Source: Rhizobiales bacterium CCH3-A5 (GTDB lineage Bacteria > Pseudomonadota > Alphaproteobacteria > Rhizobiales > Beijerinckiaceae). Taken from it: a DNA stretch of 23,538 nucleotides. Position numbers and translations under genes: made by a program. The stretch lies in assembly GCA_001556025.1 (NCBI GenBank), contig LSIB01000131.1:1-23538 (forward strand). Direction: 5' to 3'. A model generated the notes under the pieces. That model saw only the letters and a program-made list of their open reading frames with translations, searched no databases and was not told the DNA's origin. Below, piece after piece: positions 15,484-23,437 of this stretch (positions are counted from its first letter, which is position 1; each line of letters opens with the position of its first letter).

Positions 15484-17691
15484 ATGGTGACGAAACAGGA
15501 TCTTTCGGTCTTCGTAGCGCATCGCGGCGGCGATATTGCCGGCATGGAACTCGCCGTGGAGGGTATGCACTGCGCCGGTTGCATGCATGCGATCGAAACC
15601 GGACTGAGGCGCGAGGCCGACATTCTCAGTGCGCGCGTCAATCTCGCGCTGAAGCGCGTCACCGTGGAATGGCGCGAGGGCGCGCTTGCGCCCGAGGTCG
15701 TGATCGAGCGGCTCGCCCGGCTCGGCTTCAAGGCCTATCCCTTCCTCCCTGCGGACCAGCGCCGGGACGCAGACCGGCAGGAACGCCTTCTGCTGCGTTA
15801 CCTCGGCGTCGCCGGCTTTTCGGCCATGAACATCATGCTGCTGTCGGTCTCGGTCTGGTCCGGCAATGCCAGCGACATCAATCCCGTGACGCGCGACCTC
15901 TTCCACTGGCTCTCGGCCATGATCGCGCTTCCGACGGCGGCCTATGCCGGCAGGCCCTTCTTCGAAAGCGCCCTGAGGGCGCTCAGGGCAGGCTCCGTCA
16001 ACATGGACGTTCCGATCACGCTCGGCGTCGTGCTGGCGCTTGCAATGTCCGTCGTCGAGACCTGGAACCATGCCGAGCACGCCTATTTCGACGGCGCGGT
16101 CATGCTGCTCTTCTTCCTGCTGATCGGCCGCTATCTCGAACAGCTGATGCGCCGCCGCACGCGCGATCTCGCCGGCAACCTCGCCGCGCTCAAGGCCGAG
16201 ACCGCGACCGTGCTGCAGGGCGACGGATCGACGCTCACCCTGCCGGTCGCCGCGATCGCTGCCGGCGAGCTCGTGCTGATTCAGCCCGGAGAGCGCGTCG
16301 CCGTCGACGGTCTGGTCGCAACCGGCCGATCCGAGATCGACCAGAGCCTGGTCACGGGTGAGACGTTGCCGGTGCCCGTCGCGCAGGGCTGCCACATCTA
16401 TGCGGGCACCATCAACCTGTCGGGCGCCCTGACCGTGTGCGTCGAGGCGGCGGACAAGGGCACGCTGCTCGACGAGATCGACCGCCTGATGGCCCAGGCC
16501 GTCGAAAGCCGGTCGCGTTACGTCCATCTCTCCGACCGGGCGGCGAGGCTTTATGCGCCGCTCGTGCATGCGACCGCGCTCGCAACGCTGGTCGGCTGGA
16601 TCGCGCTTGGCCTGCCCTGGCAGCAGGCGCTGACCATCGCCATCACCGTGCTGATCATCACCTGCCCCTGCGCGCTCGGGCTCGCGATCCCGGCCGTGCA
16701 GGTGGTGGCCGCCGCGGCGCTCTTCCGCAGGAAGATCATGCTGAAGGAGGGGGACGCGCTGGAGCGGCTGGCCGAGATCGACACGGTCGTATTCGACAAG
16801 ACCGGCACGTTGACGCTTCCCGAGCCGGTGCTCCTGAACGGCGAGCATCTCGCCCCCTCCACCCTTCGCCAGATCGGCGCGTTGGCGGCGGCCAGCCACC
16901 ATCCGCTCGCACAGGCGGTCAGCCGCGCTGCCGGCCAACCTCGACCTGTCGAGAACGTCCGCGAGCATGCCGGCCTTGGACTGAGCGCGTGGGTCGACGG
17001 CTATGAGATGCGTCTGGGCAGCCCCGCATTCTGTGCGGCGCAAGAGGCGGCTGCCTGGGTTGCGGCCAGCTTCCCGGGCGCCTCGCTGATCGCCTGGCGG
17101 CATGGCCAGACCTGCCGGGTGTTCGCCATCGGCCAGGCCGTCAGGCCTGACGCGCACGCCACCATCGCGGTTCTCCACGAGATGGGGCTGCGGGTCGCCA
17201 TCCTCTCCGGCGATCGGGACGAGTCGGTCGCTCCCATTGCTACGGCGCTCGGCATTGGCGAGTACCGCGCCGGGCTGCGGCCGGACGAGAAAATCCGCGT
17301 GCTCGATGAGCTCGCGGCTCAGGGTCGCAAGGTGCTCATGGTCGGCGACGGTCTCAACGATGCGCCGGCCCTGGCGAAGGCGCATGTCTCGATGTCGCCG
17401 ATCAGCGCGACGCATCTCGCCCAGGCTGCGGCCGATATCGTCTTTCTCGGCGACAGCATAAGCCCTGTCGCCATCGGCATCAGGATCGCACGCAAGGCTC
17501 GCGCGCTGATGCTGCAGAACCTGTGGTTCGCCGTGCTCTACAACATGGTCGCCGTTCCGGTGGCGATAGCGGGTCTGGCGACGCCACTCGTCGCTGCGGC
17601 CGCCATGTCGGGCTCATCGCTGGTCGTTACGCTCAACGCACTGCGGACCGGCCGCACGACCGACGCATCAGCGGAGGGGAAGCGTCCATGA
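15484..17691 (+). CDS. ccoI: Copper-exporting P1B-type ATPase CcoI (FixI)
   Basis: This 735-residue P-type ATPase provides the copper route needed for the CuB site of cbb3 oxidase. It has an N-terminal metal-binding domain with GMHCAGC (Cys30, Cys33). The actuator TGE is at 291-293, the copper-transport CPC motif at 394-396 and the phosphorylated Asp438 in DKTGT. HHP at 472-474 and GDGLNDAP at 621-628 complete the signature. About eight membrane helices are expected. Gene position between ccoH and ccoS identifies it as the slow-exporting CcoI rather than the CopA detoxification pump. Its stop overlaps the ccoS start codon (ATGA). Confidence 0.97.
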   Translation: MVTKQDLSVFVAHRGGDIAGMELAVEGMHCAGCMHAIETGLRREADILSARVNLALKRVTVEWREGALAPEVVIERLARLGFKAYPFLPADQRRDADRQERLLLRYLGVAGFSAMNIMLLSVSVWSGNASDINPVTRDLFHWLSAMIALPTAAYAGRPFFESALRALRAGSVNMDVPITLGVVLALAMSVVETWNHAEHAYFDGAVMLLFFLLIGRYLEQLMRRRTRDLAGNLAALKAETATVLQGDGSTLTLPVAAIAAGELVLIQPGERVAVDGLVATGRSEIDQSLVTGETLPVPVAQGCHIYAGTINLSGALTVCVEAADKGTLLDEIDRLMAQAVESRSRYVHLSDRAARLYAPLVHATALATLVGWIALGLPWQQALTIAITVLIITCPCALGLAIPAVQVVAAAALFRRKIMLKEGDALERLAEIDTVVFDKTGTLTLPEPVLLNGEHLAPSTLRQIGALAAASHHPLAQAVSRAAGQPRPVENVREHAGLGLSAWVDGYEMRLGSPAFCAAQEAAAWVAASFPGASLIAWRHGQTCRVFAIGQAVRPDAHATIAVLHEMGLRVAILSGDRDESVAPIATALGIGEYRAGLRPDEKIRVLDELAAQGRKVLMVGDGLNDAPALAKAHVSMSPISATHLAQAAADIVFLGDSISPVAIGIRIARKARALMLQNLWFAVLYNMVAVPVAIAGLATPLVAAAAMSGSSLVVTLNALRTGRTTDASAEGKRP

Positions 17692-17909
17692 ATATCATCG
17701 TGATCCTGTTTCCGCTGGCGCTGGCGCTCGGCCTGTGCGGGCTCGGCGGCTTCTTCTGGTGCATGCGATCGGGCCAGTACGACGATCTCGAAGGATCGGG
17801 CTGGCGGGTGTTGCAGGACGACGACCTGGCGGATGTCCAAGATGAGCGGACTGCGAAACACCAAAGCCCGGATCGCGGCGGTCTCGGCGTCACGACGCGA
17901 TTGCGGTGA
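17688..17909 (+). CDS. ccoS: cbb3 maturation protein CcoS (FixS)
   Basis: This 73-residue protein has one N-terminal membrane helix (about 3-26) followed by the family signature [15 protein letters not shown] (29-43). CcoS is required for cofactor insertion into cbb3 oxidase. It starts within the ccoI stop codon (ATGA overlap), indicating translational coupling. The tail after residue 44 is variable. Its last 20 bases overlap the 3' end of the minus-strand hybrid kinase, an unusually tight convergent junction with no room for a separate terminator. Confidence 0.94.
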   Translation: MNIIVILFPLALALGLCGLGGFFWCMRSGQYDDLEGSGWRVLQDDDLADVQDERTAKHQSPDRGGLGVTTRLR

Positions 17910-20103
17910 CCGCCGGAACGGTTGCGGCGTCCAGCGCCAGAATTGTCCGCAGGAGAACCGACTGAAGCAGTGCGAGGTCCGTTCCATCGTCGGCCTCTAC
18001 CGCGCTCTGCGCCGATCTGGCGGCCGACTCCACGCCCGGAAACCCGAGCGTGCCGGCGACGCCTTTCAGAGTGTGAAGCTCGCGGATCGCCACCGATTTT
18101 TCGCCCGCTGCGATCGCCTTGCCTGCCCCGGCGATCATCTGCGTCGCATCGCGCCAGAAGCTGTCCGTCAGGTCGTCGAGGAGTTCCTGACCGACTTCCG
18201 CACCAAGCTCGTTGCGAACGCCCTCGTCGACGAGCTCCAGATGCCGTTTCGAGCCTAGATCGAGGCGTCGTGACTCGTCCTTCTCGCGCAGATCCGCCTC
18301 GCTCGACGCCTTGAGCCAGCGTTCGATGATGGGCAGGAGCTTGGCGCGATTGATCGGTTTGGAGACGAAGGCGTCCATGCCCGCCGCGAGACAGGCGTCG
18401 CGGTCGGACGCGAAGGCGTTGGCCGTCAGGCCGACGATCGGCAGTTCAGTCAGGCCGCGATCGCGAATCCGGCGGGTCGCTTCGAGCCCGTCCATCTGCG
18501 GCATCTGCATGTCCATCAGAACGAGATCATATCCCGTCGATCCGGCGAGATGGAGAGCGATCTCGCCGTTGGGCGCATGATCGACCGCGAGACCGAGGCG
18601 CTCAAGCATCTCCCGCACGACCTCGAAATTGATCGGATTGTCTTCGGCCACGAGCACGCGGCCGGAAAAGTGGACCCTGCCTTTCGTGCAGACAGTATCG
18701 GACATAATCTGCCGTCTGGAGGGCTCGATCGGCACGACCGGCAACTCGAACCAAAACAGGCTGCCGCGATCCTGCGCTGCGACGCCGATGGACCCGCCAA
18801 GCGCGGCGACAAGCCTGTGGCAAATGGCAAGGCCGAGCCCCGTGCCGCCGTAGCGCCGGTTGATCGTGATGTCGAGCTGGCTGAAATCCTGAAACAGGCG
18901 GCCGCGCGCTTCATCGGAAATGCCGATTCCCGTATCGGCGATCTCGACCCGCAAGGCGCCCCGCTCGCGATGGAGGCGAGCCGTGAGCCTGACCGAGCCG
19001 CTATCGGTGAACTTCACGGCATTGCCGACGAGGTTGAAGAGGATCTGGCGCAACCGCGTCGGGTCGGTCGTCACCCTGGCCTCGGGCGCATCGACGACGA
19101 AGGCGATGTCCTTGGCTTTGGCGCGCTGCCCCATGACATTGGCGACGTTTGCCATGATGTCGGTGAGCTCCACGGCCTTCAGTTCGAATTCGACAGCGCC
19201 GGAGTCCAGCTTCGAGAAGTCGAGGATGTCGTCGATCAGGGCCAGCAGCGTGTCGCTGCAATTGTCGATGACCGAAAGCTTTTCGCGCTGAGCGGGCGTG
19301 AGGTCGGAATTCAGCAACAGGTCGGCTGATCCGATGATGCCGTTCAGCGGCGTCCGGATCTCGTGACTCATGGTCGCCAGGAAAATCGACTTGGCGCGCG
19401 CCGCCGCCTCGGCCCGCTTCGCGATTTCCGCATTTTCGATGCTGAGCCGCTCGAACCGACGCCTTGCGATCCGGATGAGACGCAACTGCATGCCGAGATA
19501 GCCGACAACGATGGCCAGCGACACCACGAGCGCGCTGACCGCCAGCGCAAGCCGGCCATAAACGGATTTAAGCTCCGCTCGCTCGGTCACCCTGATACGG
19601 GACTGCGCGAGATTGGTGGCGTTCAGCAACCTTTCCGACACCCGTCCCACCGCATCGAGTTGGGCTTGCACGCCGCGCAGACCTTCGCTCTCCACCGGAG
19701 CCGGCCCAAGCGCATCGACCTGAGCCGCCATGGTGTGGATGCCGAGCCGCGCCTCTTCGGCGAGCGTCCCCAGCTCGCCGTCGCCGACGAATTTTTCCGC
19801 ATAATGACCGCCCGTGAGGACGCTCGCGCGACTGTACAGAATGTCATAGCGCAGCCTGACGTCGGCGAGCGCCGTCTCTGTCCGGTCCTTTTCGAACATT
19901 CGCAGCGCGCCATCGAGCTTCTTCGTCTCGCTGTCGATTTGGTAGGCGGCCCAGAGCGCGTCCTCGCGCACGGCCTCGGCCGTGGCGCGCTGCCGGTCGC
20001 TTAGCGCGGAGAAGGTCGTGACGACGATTGCGCAGAGCAGCACGCTGACACCAACGAGCGCCAGCATGCCGCTGTCGAAAAGGCGAGCCTTGCGAGTGAG
20101 CAT
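17890..20103 (-). CDS. Hybrid sensor histidine kinase with REC and HPt domains
   Basis: This 737-residue membrane kinase has transmembrane helices at about 13-33 and 183-205, bracketing a helical periplasmic sensor of about 150 residues. The kinase core has the phospho-acceptor His247 ([10 protein letters not shown]), an ATPase domain with the N box (NLVGNAVKF, Asn361), DTGIGI near 390-395 and GGTGLGL near 419-425. A receiver domain follows (about 482-597) with Asp531 ([11 protein letters not shown]) and Lys582. A C-terminal HPt domain carries His677 ([13 protein letters not shown]). The His-Asp-His chain implies a phosphorelay to a separate regulator not seen here, possibly the REC-HD-GYP protein upstream. 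The gene starts 25 bases after the secreted oxidoreductase-fold gene, so a sensor-partner pair is likely. Confidence 0.95.
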   Translation of the reverse strand: MLTRKARLFDSGMLALVGVSVLLCAIVVTTFSALSDRQRATAEAVREDALWAAYQIDSETKKLDGALRMFEKDRTETALADVRLRYDILYSRASVLTGGHYAEKFVGDGELGTLAEEARLGIHTMAAQVDALGPAPVESEGLRGVQAQLDAVGRVSERLLNATNLAQSRIRVTERAELKSVYGRLALAVSALVVSLAIVVGYLGMQLRLIRIARRRFERLSIENAEIAKRAEAAARAKSIFLATMSHEIRTPLNGIIGSADLLLNSDLTPAQREKLSVIDNCSDTLLALIDDILDFSKLDSGAVEFELKAVELTDIMANVANVMGQRAKAKDIAFVVDAPEARVTTDPTRLRQILFNLVGNAVKFTDSGSVRLTARLHRERGALRVEIADTGIGISDEARGRLFQDFSQLDITINRRYGGTGLGLAICHRLVAALGGSIGVAAQDRGSLFWFELPVVPIEPSRRQIMSDTVCTKGRVHFSGRVLVAEDNPINFEVVREMLERLGLAVDHAPNGEIALHLAGSTGYDLVLMDMQMPQMDGLEATRRIRDRGLTELPIVGLTANAFASDRDACLAAGMDAFVSKPINRAKLLPIIERWLKASSEADLREKDESRRLDLGSKRHLELVDEGVRNELGAEVGQELLDDLTDSFWRDATQMIAGAGKAIAAGEKSVAIRELHTLKGVAGTLGFPGVESAARSAQSAVEADDGTDLALLQSVLLRTILALDAATVPAVTAIAS

Positions 20104-20128
20104 CGTCGGCGGTCCGCCTCACGGCCTC

Positions 20129-20629
20129 TCAGCGGATATCGATCGATTTGACCTGCCAGGCCGAGCGACCGAAATACACCTCGTTATAGAGGCCCGGCTG
20201 CTCATCGAACGGGTAGATCACAAAGATCGGCCCCTTCTCCCGCACCGGGATCGCCTTGCCGTCGACTTTCATCGCGAGGATGACCGGCCATTTCCGGAAG
20301 TCCTCCGCAGGGATGTCGACCGCATAATCGTTGAGCGCGGTCACGCGCAGCGTCGTTCCCTTCGCCCCGACCATATCGAGCAGCGCCGAGCCCAGAGGAC
20401 CTTCGAATATGGTCTTTCGCGGGTACCAGGGTGTCGCGGCGGCGGTGACGCGTGCTGGCAGCGCCTGGAGCATGCCTGCATCGAAGCGGGCGGACCCGCC
20501 CCCGTTATGATGCTCGATCTTGCCGGTCACGGTCAGGATCACGGAGTCCCTCGGTGCGGGAATTTCTCCCGACACGGCGCCAGCGACGCCAGTCGCCAGT
20601 ATCAGGAAGGCGCATATGAGCGATTTCAT
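20129..20629 (-). CDS. Secreted molybdopterin-oxidoreductase-fold protein, probably non-catalytic
   Basis: This 166-residue protein has a signal peptide (cleavage near 19-22) and a mature domain resembling the sulfite-oxidase/YedY molybdopterin-binding fold in reduced form. Visible elements are VILTVTGKIEHHN, LQALPARVTAAATPWYP, FEGPLGSALLDMVG, ALNDYAVDIPAEDF and the C-terminal VYFGRSAWQVKSIDI. Catalytic members use a cysteine to bind molybdenum. Here the only cysteine (Cys6) is in the signal peptide, so the exported protein should lack that ligand. Small proteins of this type often sit beside sensor kinases. It lies between REC-HD-GYP (30 bases) and the hybrid kinase (25 bases). AAGGA precedes the ATG. 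A role as a periplasmic ligand-binding partner of the kinase is inference. Confidence 0.8.
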   Translation of the reverse strand: MKSLICAFLILATGVAGAVSGEIPAPRDSVILTVTGKIEHHNGGGSARFDAGMLQALPARVTAAATPWYPRKTIFEGPLGSALLDMVGAKGTTLRVTALNDYAVDIPAEDFRKWPVILAMKVDGKAIPVREKGPIFVIYPFDEQPGLYNEVYFGRSAWQVKSIDIR

Positions 20630-20659
20630 GGGATTTCCTTTGTCGATCTGCCGGCTGGC

Positions 20660-21718
20660 TCAGCTTGCGATCGCGAGGGGCGGCGATTGGTCGGCGTCGG
20701 CTAGCATGAGCCGTACGATTTCGTCCCAGGACGCCTCGAATGCATCCACGCAGGCGGGATCGAAATGACTGCCGCGGCCCGACCGGATGAAGTCGCGTGC
20801 ATCCTGGATCGGCCATCCCGGCCTGTAGACCCGATCGGCACAGAGCGCCTCGAACACATCGGCCAGAGCGGCGATGCGGCCTTCCAGCGGGATGCTCTCG
20901 CCCGACAATCCGCGCGGATAGCCCTTCCCGTCCCAGCGTTCGTGATGCGAGCTCGCAATGCGTTCGGCGCAACGCATGAGCGTCGATCGTCCGTCGGCGA
21001 GGATCGCCTCGCCGATGGTGACATGGGTCCGCATCAGCGCGGTTTCCTCCTCGGAGAGACGGCCCGGCTTCTGCAGGATCGAGTCCGGTATGCCGATCTT
21101 GCCCACATCATGCATCGGGGCAGCGGCGAAAATGGTTTCGCAGGCGTCGGCATCCAGCCCGAGGCTTCTGGCGATGATGCGGCACAGAGCCGCCATGCGG
21201 GCGACATGGTCGCCGGTATGGCCGTCGCGGCAGTCGATCGCGCGCGACAGGCGGCGGGCCATGTCGTGCTGGCTCTCGACGAGCTCCTGGGTCGCCTTCC
21301 TGACCTCGCGGGCGAGCCATGCGGCGTGGTCGCGCATCGCGGTCTGCGCCTCGCGCAGCTTGAGAAGATTGTGGACGCGCGCGCGCAGTTCCACAGGCTC
21401 GACCGGCTTTCGGAGGAAGTCGGTCGCGCCGGCGTCGAGCGCGGCGATCCGAGTCTCTCGCTGCTCGGCGGTCGTCACCATGACGATCGGCTGGTCGGTA
21501 TGGGTCTTCAGTTGTCGCAGAGCACGAATGAACGAGACGCCGTCCATTTCCGGCATCAGGTAGTCGACCAGGACGAGATCGAACTCGCTCTCCCGGGCCG
21601 CCGCGAGCGCCTCGAGCGGATTGGCGAAGATGGATATCTCGTGCTGGCCGATATTGGCGACCACGCTGCGCAGGACCATGAGGTAGGTTCGGTTGTCGTC
21701 GACGATCAGGATCTTCAT
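20660..21718 (-). CDS. Response regulator with HD-GYP domain (c-di-GMP phosphodiesterase)
   Basis: This 352-residue cytoplasmic protein has an N-terminal receiver domain (1-120) with phospho-acceptor Asp52 (LVLVDYLMPEMDG) and Lys104. A short coiled linker precedes an HD-GYP domain (about 150-335). His203-Asp204 in MHDVGKIGIPD, HHERWDGKGYPRGL (258-271) and ADVFEAL near 286-292 are the metal and substrate motifs. HD-GYP enzymes degrade c-di-GMP, lowering it and favouring motility. The ATG at 21718 overlaps the cheW stop (ATGA), so translation is coupled to cheW. The open frame upstream of this ATG runs through cheW in another frame and is not coding. It could be phosphorylated by the hybrid kinase of the same operon. 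Confidence 0.94.
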   Translation of the reverse strand: MKILIVDDNRTYLMVLRSVVANIGQHEISIFANPLEALAAARESEFDLVLVDYLMPEMDGVSFIRALRQLKTHTDQPIVMVTTAEQRETRIAALDAGATDFLRKPVEPVELRARVHNLLKLREAQTAMRDHAAWLAREVRKATQELVESQHDMARRLSRAIDCRDGHTGDHVARMAALCRIIARSLGLDADACETIFAAAPMHDVGKIGIPDSILQKPGRLSEEETALMRTHVTIGEAILADGRSTLMRCAERIASSHHERWDGKGYPRGLSGESIPLEGRIAALADVFEALCADRVYRPGWPIQDARDFIRSGRGSHFDPACVDAFEASWDEIVRLMLADADQSPPLAIAS

Positions 21719-22191
21719 GCCGGGGCGCGCTCCGCACCCGCAACCTGCTCCAGATCGATGAGCCCGATGATAAGATTGTCCTTGACCGCGAGACCATGCA
21801 GCAGCGAGACTGATGACGCGTTTGCCGGTTCCGGCCGGAGTTCGCCCGGCAGCAGATCGACGATATCGGATACCGCATCCGCCAGCAGCCCGATCATGGC
21901 ATCGCCCAGCGCAACCACGACGACGACGCTCGATTCGCTGACGGCATTGCTGCCGAAGCCGAGCCGCGCCTGAAGGTCGAGCACCGGAACCACGGCGCCG
22001 CGCAGATTGATGACGCCGAGCATGTGCCGGTCGGATTGCGGCAGCTCGGTCGTCTGCTGCCAGCCGCGGATTTCCCGGACACACGAGATGTCGATGCCGA
22101 AGCTGCGGCCGCCCAGCCCGAAAACGACGATCTGCCTGGCGGCAGCGATCCCGGCGACCGCTCCGCTGCGATGATCCCTATGGGGATGCAT
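21715..22191 (-). CDS. cheW: CheW-like chemotaxis coupling protein
   Basis: This 158-residue protein has the CheW fold. It begins with RQIVVFGLGGRSFGIDI, then VREI, and has the core LGVINLRGAVVPVLDL (NLRG at 62-65). CheW connects chemoreceptors to the CheA kinase. Start ATG 22191 has AGGAG 7 bases upstream; the open frame extends further to 22257 without support. It leads a four-gene minus-strand unit with REC-HD-GYP, the secreted oxidoreductase-fold protein and the hybrid kinase. No cheA, cheY, cheB or cheR is in the window, so this may be an accessory CheW serving the local receptors or a dedicated array. It could be named differently if it belongs to a Wsp- or Pil-like system. Confidence 0.9.
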   Translation of the reverse strand: MHPHRDHRSGAVAGIAAARQIVVFGLGGRSFGIDISCVREIRGWQQTTELPQSDRHMLGVINLRGAVVPVLDLQARLGFGSNAVSESSVVVVVALGDAMIGLLADAVSDIVDLLPGELRPEPANASSVSLLHGLAVKDNLIIGLIDLEQVAGAERAPA

Positions 22192-22687
22192 GATGCGCTC
22201 CTGAATGAGTGACGCCGTCACGCCACGATGCCTACGACGCGCCATCCTGCGGGACATTTGACGGGGTATCGGCTCGTCCCGATCGCTCCGCGGCAGTTGC
22301 CTTAGGCCCGACGCTTCAGACCCAGTCTTGCGCTTGATAGTTTTATAATTCCTTTTTTCAGTACTGCAGTTTTCAGCGCTTGATCTGAATCAAGGACTTT
22401 TATGGTGGCTATCCGCCTGCCAGTGCCGTGGCGTCTTTGGAAACCGTAAGCCCCAAGTCGAACTCAACGGTGACGCGGCACCGAAAGAAATCGCCTGATT
22501 CCACGCATCATCCCGTCGTTTCCGCGCAATGCGACCACCAGTCAGGCATGGAGTGGCTTTTCAGCATCGATCAAATTGCCTATGCAGATTCGGCTAGTGC
22601 CGGGATGATCGCACTGGTCGATGTTGACCGGCCTGCGCGGTCGCGCCGGCCCTTGGGGCTCCTGATGAAGGCTGGACCGAGACGACA
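22192..22687. other. Long divergent intergenic region with one FNR box
   Basis: Nearly 500 bases separate cheW (minus) from the Crp-type gene (plus). The stretch 22334-22375 is notably AT-rich for this genome and holds TATAAT at 22344-22349 and, on the minus strand, TATAAA. The perfect FNR box is at 22380-22393. A 95-codon frame begins with GTG 22428 (inner ATG 22548) and runs into the Crp gene start, but it has no recognisable domain and no good ribosome binding site. The region may be a long leader, hold a small RNA, or encode a small unrecognised protein. Confidence 0.5.
22380..22393. promoter_or_regulatory. Perfect FNR/FixK box between cheW operon and Crp-type gene
   Basis: TTGATCTGAATCAA is a 10 of 10 match, identical to the boxes at 9020 and 9890. 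It lies 188 bases from the cheW ATG and 294 bases before the Crp-type ATG, both farther than usual. On the plus strand a class II start would fall near 22428, on the minus near 22345. Which gene it controls cannot be decided from the sequence. Confidence 0.8.
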
Positions 22688-23359
22688 ATGCCAGAGGCGA
22701 TCATCCCGGTTCTGAAGAGCTTCCCGATGTTCGCTGGAGCGAAAGAGACGACGCTGCGGGCGCTCGTTCCCAGTTGCATCTTCCAGTCGTTTTCGGCCGG
22801 GATCACCATAAACAAGACAGGCCAGGTGCCAGCCTATATCTACTGTCTGCGCTCCGGGTCGGTGGAAGGCTGGGCTCGTCTGAATGACGCTGAAACGATC
22901 CTGGCGTCAGCGACTGCCCCGATGGTTTTCGAGGTCGCGACGGCAATCCAGAACCACCCGAGCGTGCTGGCTATCGTGACGCGGGAACAGTGCGAGACCA
23001 TCGCCATCGAGACGAGTGCCTTTCTGCAGGCGATCAACGACGATCAGGCGGTTTGTCATGCCGCGCTCGTCCACGCCTCGCAGATCAACATGATGATGAT
23101 CGACCGGTTGCTCGATCACAAACTCCGCACGGCCGAAGAGCGGCTCGCTCAATGGATCCTGAGCCGGATGAGCCACGATGGAAACTCCGGCACTGTCGAG
23201 ATCGGCTTCTCGAAGCGCGCACTGGCCTATGAGCTGGGCATGTCTCCCGCGAACCTGTCGCGATTGTTCGCCGTCTTTCGGGATCACGGCGTGGATGTGA
23301 AGGGCATGATGATGACGATCGCTGATGTCGAAAGGCTCAGGATACTGGCGCGGAACTAG
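22688..23359 (+). CDS. Crp/Fnr-family regulator without iron-sulfur motif
   Basis: This 223-residue protein has an N-terminal cyclic-nucleotide-like sensor domain (about 5-125), a dimerisation helix (about 128-160) and a C-terminal winged helix-turn-helix (about 165-220). Cysteines 30, 53, 102 and 123 do not form the C-x2-C-x7-C cluster, so it is not an FNR-type oxygen sensor by that route. The recognition helix reads SPANLSRLF: Ser191 and Arg192 are kept, but the Glu of FNR is replaced by Ala188, implying a target other than TTGAT. The effector is unknown; haem- or nitric-oxide-sensing relatives (DNR, CooA) share the general form but no diagnostic ligand was seen. The ATG at 22688 has a weak upstream purine run. 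The gene converges with a chemoreceptor that ends at 23438. Confidence 0.88.
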   Translation: MPEAIIPVLKSFPMFAGAKETTLRALVPSCIFQSFSAGITINKTGQVPAYIYCLRSGSVEGWARLNDAETILASATAPMVFEVATAIQNHPSVLAIVTREQCETIAIETSAFLQAINDDQAVCHAALVHASQINMMMIDRLLDHKLRTAEERLAQWILSRMSHDGNSGTVEIGFSKRALAYELGMSPANLSRLFAVFRDHGVDVKGMMMTIADVERLRILARN

Positions 23360-23372
23360 CTTGCCGGCTCAG

Positions 23373-23411
23373 CGCAGGATCGTTTGACCAACGCCTTGAG
23401 CCGATCCTGTG
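23373..23411. terminator. Inverted repeat between convergent genes
   Basis: CAGGATCG (23375-23382) pairs with CGATCCTG (23402-23409), extended by one wobble and one C-G pair to 23373 and 23411, with a 19-base loop. It lies between the stops of the Crp-type gene and the partial chemoreceptor, so it could act as a bidirectional terminator. There is no T run on either side. Confidence 0.35.
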
Positions 23412-23437
23412 GCAGCGGGGACTGGCGTCACACCGGC

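Noticed and set aside
15274..17415. 713-codon minus-strand open frame opposite ccoH and ccoI
   Set aside because: It is a shadow of the copper ATPase, whose motifs are complete on the plus strand. No domain is visible in the minus-strand product.
22566..22579. Possible extra FNR site TCAGCATCGATCAA
   Set aside because: Only one half-site matches; the other half has one of five bases right and lacks the TTG core.
22428..22715. 95-codon plus-strand open frame before the Crp-type gene
   Set aside because: There is no recognisable domain, no clear ribosome binding site, and it overlaps the next gene's start. It is kept only as a possibility in the region entry.
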